The position numbers and the translations under genes are program-made. A DNA stretch of 64,000 nt from Hyphomicrobiales bacterium (GTDB taxonomy: Bacteria > Pseudomonadota > Alphaproteobacteria > Rhizobiales > Rhizobiaceae), in contig UCMT01000005.1 of the NCBI GenBank assembly GCA_900473795.1, forward strand, positions 62,001-126,000, read 5' to 3'. Numbering within the stretch: position 1 is the stretch's first letter; each line of letters begins with the position of its first letter. This document shows, piece by piece, positions 61,559-64,000 of this stretch. The notes beneath the pieces are model-generated. The model was not told the DNA's origin. It worked only from the letters and a program-made list of their open reading frames with translations, and did no database searches.

Positions 61559-62107
61559 TCAGCCCTTGGCGAGAACGCCGAACGCAATGAGCGCAAGGCC
61601 CTGCATCACCAGGTCTATGGCGAGGAACAGACCGAGGATCCACAGGCTGTTGACCGGCCAGCCGGCGGCGATGACGAGGCCCGCCAGCGCCGTGACCACG
61701 CCGCCGAGCGCAATCCATCCCCACCCTTTGAGCGGCCGCAGATTGAAGGCGGACCAGATGCGGAAAATACCGGCGACCATCAGCGCCACCGCCATCAGCA
61801 AGGTAAGAACCGCCGATGCCAGGAGCGGATTGAGAAAAGCGAAACCGCCCGCGACGGTGTAACAGGCGCCGCTCAGGGTCCAGTAAAGCACGCGCTCCCA
61901 GCCCTTGACACGGAAGGCCTGGGCGAGATGCAGCATGCCGCCCACCAGCATGACGATGCCGACATAGTAGACGGAGGCGACGGTGGCGGCGAGCACGTTG
62001 CCGAAGGCGATGCCACCGCCCATGATCATCAGCACGCCGAGCGCCACGAACCATCCCCATTTTTCGCTCGCGACCAGTTTTCCGGTGGTGTCGAATGGCT
62101 GGGTCAT
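61559..62107 (-). CDS. HdeD-family membrane protein (DUF308)
   Basis: Protein of 182 residues with six hydrophobic segments in three DUF308 repeats (ALGVLMIMGGGIAFGNVLAA, SVYYVGIVMLVGGMLHLAQA, ASAVLTLLMAVALMVAGIFR and others). HdeD proteins are linked to acid resistance in E. coli; here the role is inferred only from family. AGGTTG is the ribosome site, weak. Divergent from betI. Confidence 0.85.
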   Translation of the reverse strand: MTQPFDTTGKLVASEKWGWFVALGVLMIMGGGIAFGNVLAATVASVYYVGIVMLVGGMLHLAQAFRVKGWERVLYWTLSGACYTVAGGFAFLNPLLASAVLTLLMAVALMVAGIFRIWSAFNLRPLKGWGWIALGGVVTALAGLVIAAGWPVNSLWILGLFLAIDLVMQGLALIAFGVLAKG

Positions 62108-62202
62108 GACGCAACCTCCAATTACTCGCGTAACAATCGCTCAAGCGTAAATAGAGCAACATTCTACGCTGAAATCAAAGGGAAAGATGTGGAATATTTT
62201 TA

Positions 62203-62222
62203 TTGATTGATGGGTCAATCAA
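62203..62222. promoter_or_regulatory. Probable BetI operator
   Basis: TTGATTGA-tggg-TCAATCAA: perfect 8-bp arms with 4-bp centre, 31 bases upstream of the betI start, matching the BetI consensus in outline. TATAAG at 62236-62241 could be the -10 element. Confidence 0.7.
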
Positions 62223-62253
62223 AAATACACTGCCCTTATAAGAGGGATCGAAA

Positions 62254-62856
62254 ATGCCGAAAATCGGGATGGAACCGGTGCGCCGCAAGGCGCTGGTGGA
62301 CGCAGCACTTCGCGTGATCGGCGATCAGGGCACGCTGGCGGTTACGATGTCCGATATTGCCCGCAACGCCGGAGTTTCGGCAGCACTTGCGCACCACTAT
62401 TTCGGCAGCAAGGAACAGCTGCTCACCGAGACGATCCGCTCTCTTCTGAAGCAGTTGCGCGCCGATGCGGTGATGGCGCTGCAGGCAGCGAAAACCGCGC
62501 GCGAACGGCTTTCGGCCATCGTGCGCGTCAGCTTCCATGCCGACCAGTTCGCGCCGGAAACGATCGCCGCCTGGCTCGCCTTTTATTCCGAAGCCCAGTG
62601 CTCGGACGAGACCCGGCGTTTCCTCGTCATCTATGCCCGCCGGCTGCGCTCCAATCTGGTGGCCAACCTGAAGGCGCTGTGTGGCGCGGATGATGCGGTG
62701 CGCGTCGCCGAGGGCACCGCGGCGATGATCGACGGGCTCTATATTCGCCGCGCGCTCGGTTCCTCGCCGGTGACGGCGGAAGCCTCCATCGCCCTGACCG
62801 ACGACTACATCACGCTCAACCTGAATGCGCTTGCCAGGCAAGGATACGCTGCATGA
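62254..62856 (+). CDS. betI: BetI, repressor of choline-to-glycine-betaine genes
   Basis: Protein of 200 residues. The conserved BetI N-terminus MPKIGMEPVRRKALVDAALR, the HTH VTMSDIARNAGVSAALAHHY and FGSKEQLLTETIRSL, and the C-terminal ALARQGYAA. It represses the bet operon; choline relieves repression. Its ATG-overlapping stop (ATGA) couples it to betC. The upstream operator at 62203-62222 makes it autoregulated. Confidence 0.93.
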   Translation: MPKIGMEPVRRKALVDAALRVIGDQGTLAVTMSDIARNAGVSAALAHHYFGSKEQLLTETIRSLLKQLRADAVMALQAAKTARERLSAIVRVSFHADQFAPETIAAWLAFYSEAQCSDETRRFLVIYARRLRSNLVANLKALCGADDAVRVAEGTAAMIDGLYIRRALGSSPVTAEASIALTDDYITLNLNALARQGYAA

Positions 62857-64000
62857 CTGCTCGCCGGCCGAATATCCTGATCATCATGGTCGACCAGCTG
62901 AACGGAAAGTTCTTTCCGGACGGTCCGGCGGAGTTCCTCCACGCGCCGCACATGAAGGCGCTCGCCAGGCGCGCCGCGCGCTTTCGCAACAACTACACGT
63001 CCTCGCCGCTCTGCGCCCCTGCCCGCGCCTCCTTCATGGCCGGGCAATTGCCGAGCCGCACGCAGGTCTATGACAACGCGGCTGAGTATACCTCCTCGAT
63101 CCCGACCTATGCGCATCACCTGCGCCGCGCCGGCTATTACACGGCACTGTCCGGCAAGATGCACTTCGTCGGCCCGGACCAGCTGCACGGCTTCGAGGAA
63201 CGGCTGACGACGGACATCTACCCGGCCGATTTCGGCTGGACGCCGGACTATCGCAAGCCGGGCGAGCGGATCGACTGGTGGTATCACAATCTCGGCTCCG
63301 TCACCGGCGCCGGTATCGCCGAGATCACCAACCAGATGGAATATGACGACGAGGTCGCCTTCCTCGCCAACCAGAAGCTCTATCAGCTTTCGCGGGAGCA
63401 GGGTGACGCGGAACACCGCCCCTGGGCGGTGACCGTCTCCTTCACCCATCCGCACGACCCCTATGTGGCGCGCCGGAAATTCTGGGATCTCTACAACGAC
63501 TGCGACCGGCTTCTGCCAGAGGTTGGCGAGATCGCCCTTGCCGAACAGGACCCGCACTCGCAGCGCCTGATGCTCGCCTGCGACTACGAGAGCTTCGCCC
63601 TGACGGAGGAAAACATCCGCCGTTCGCGCCAGGCCTATTTTGCCAACATCTCCTATCTCGATGAGAAAGTCGGCGAACTGATCGACACGCTGACCCGGAC
63701 GCGGATGCTGGACGACACGCTGATCCTGTTCTGCTCGGACCACGGCGACATGCTCGGCGAGCGCGGGTTGTGGTTCAAGATGAGCTTCTTCGAGGGCTCT
63801 GCCCGCGTGCCGTTGATGATCGCCGGTCCCGGCGTTACACCCGGCCTGCATCTGGCGCCGGTCTCCAATCTCGATGTGACGCCGACGCTCTGCGATCTCG
63901 CCGGCATTTCGATGGACGAGATCATGCCCTGGACGGACGGCGAGAGCCTCGTGCCGGTCATCAACGGCGCCGAGCGCGTCACGCCGGTCTTGATGGAATA
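62853..64000 (+). CDS. betC: Choline-sulfatase, partial at window end
   Basis: At least 382 residues; the usual length is about 510, so the C-terminus lies outside the window. The first ATG overlaps the betI stop. The sulfatase signature LCAPARASFMAG has C54, the residue converted to formylglycine, with D14 in IIMVDQLNG and later H in SFTHPHDPYVA and DHGDMLGERG as metal ligands. It hydrolyses choline-O-sulfate to choline and sulfate in the cytoplasm, feeding betaine synthesis. betB and betA probably follow as in S. meliloti betICBA. Confidence 0.93.
   Translation, partial: MTARRPNILIIMVDQLNGKFFPDGPAEFLHAPHMKALARRAARFRNNYTSSPLCAPARASFMAGQLPSRTQVYDNAAEYTSSIPTYAHHLRRAGYYTALSGKMHFVGPDQLHGFEERLTTDIYPADFGWTPDYRKPGERIDWWYHNLGSVTGAGIAEITNQMEYDDEVAFLANQKLYQLSREQGDAEHRPWAVTVSFTHPHDPYVARRKFWDLYNDCDRLLPEVGEIALAEQDPHSQRLMLACDYESFALTEENIRRSRQAYFANISYLDEKVGELIDTLTRTRMLDDTLILFCSDHGDMLGERGLWFKMSFFEGSARVPLMIAGPGVTPGLHLAPVSNLDVTPTLCDLAGISMDEIMPWTDGESLVPVINGAERVTPVLME

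Overview
The window reads as chromosomal DNA of an alpha-proteobacterium of the Rhizobiaceae (Rhizobium, Sinorhizobium/Ensifer or a close relative). Evidence seen directly: high GC, a betI-betC choline-sulfate gene pair, a Rhizobium etli-type L-asparaginase, a TIGR03808-type beta-helix protein, and intergenic mosaic elements of the RIME type. No tRNA, rRNA, CRISPR array, integrase or complete insertion sequence was recognised. Species cannot be fixed from the sequence alone.

Layout. 1-2.1 kb: a sugar-acid dehydrogenase group (SDR fragment cut by the window edge, a DenD-like dehydrogenase, a GntR/FCD regulator). 2.1-2.6 kb: two palindromic repeats. 2.6-8.4 kb: a phenylpropanoid (ferulate/coniferyl) catabolic operon of aldehyde dehydrogenase, alcohol dehydrogenase, hydroxycinnamoyl-CoA hydratase-lyase and feruloyl-CoA synthetase, facing a MarR regulator across a near-perfect 23-bp palindrome. 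8.4-11.7 kb: Lrp regulator, a frameshifted RBBP9-type hydrolase, repeats, Fe/Mn superoxide dismutase and a DapA-family aldolase. 11.9-14.6 kb: membrane proteins, including a locus broken by three separate lesions. 14.6-21.9 kb: a run of co-oriented minus-strand genes, many AT-richer than their surroundings, ending at a branched-chain aminotransferase gene. Two diverged copies of the 3-prime end of that gene are scattered through this run. 22-30 kb: mostly housekeeping-type single genes (alcohol dehydrogenase, VanZ, tyrosine phosphatase, haloacid dehalogenase, Tam, an EF-G-like GTPase without the catalytic histidine, YdeI and ChaC families).

30-42.3 kb: secreted protein, LysR with divergent MFS-aldo/keto reductase operon, isochorismatase with divergent LysR, a HerA-like ATPase, a 772-residue modular RTX protein, and the ohr/ohrR peroxide-defence pair. 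42.3-55 kb: L,D-transpeptidase, PAS-GAF-GGDEF-EAL protein, TIGR03808 protein, two glutathione transferases, AraC, LysR, MmcQ, DUF4406 with DeoR, asparaginase and DUF3750. 55-64 kb: a candidate 24-residue protein gene, quinone oxidoreductase, a choline-binding-protein gene controlled by a BetI-like TetR, a DUF1344 protein, EAL-CBS-GGDEF, HdeD, then betI and betC (cut by the window end).

Main points for follow-up: (1) the aminotransferase 3-prime-end fragments separating small immunity-like and ADP-ribose-related genes, which resembles repeated insertion at one gene end; (2) the uncalled 24-codon gene with strong ribosome binding site and terminator; (3) the orphan choX-like gene with twin TetR operators 20 bp apart; (4) a nested-hairpin repeat family with two close copies and two degenerate relatives; (5) a RIME element that supplies the stop codon of a LysR gene.
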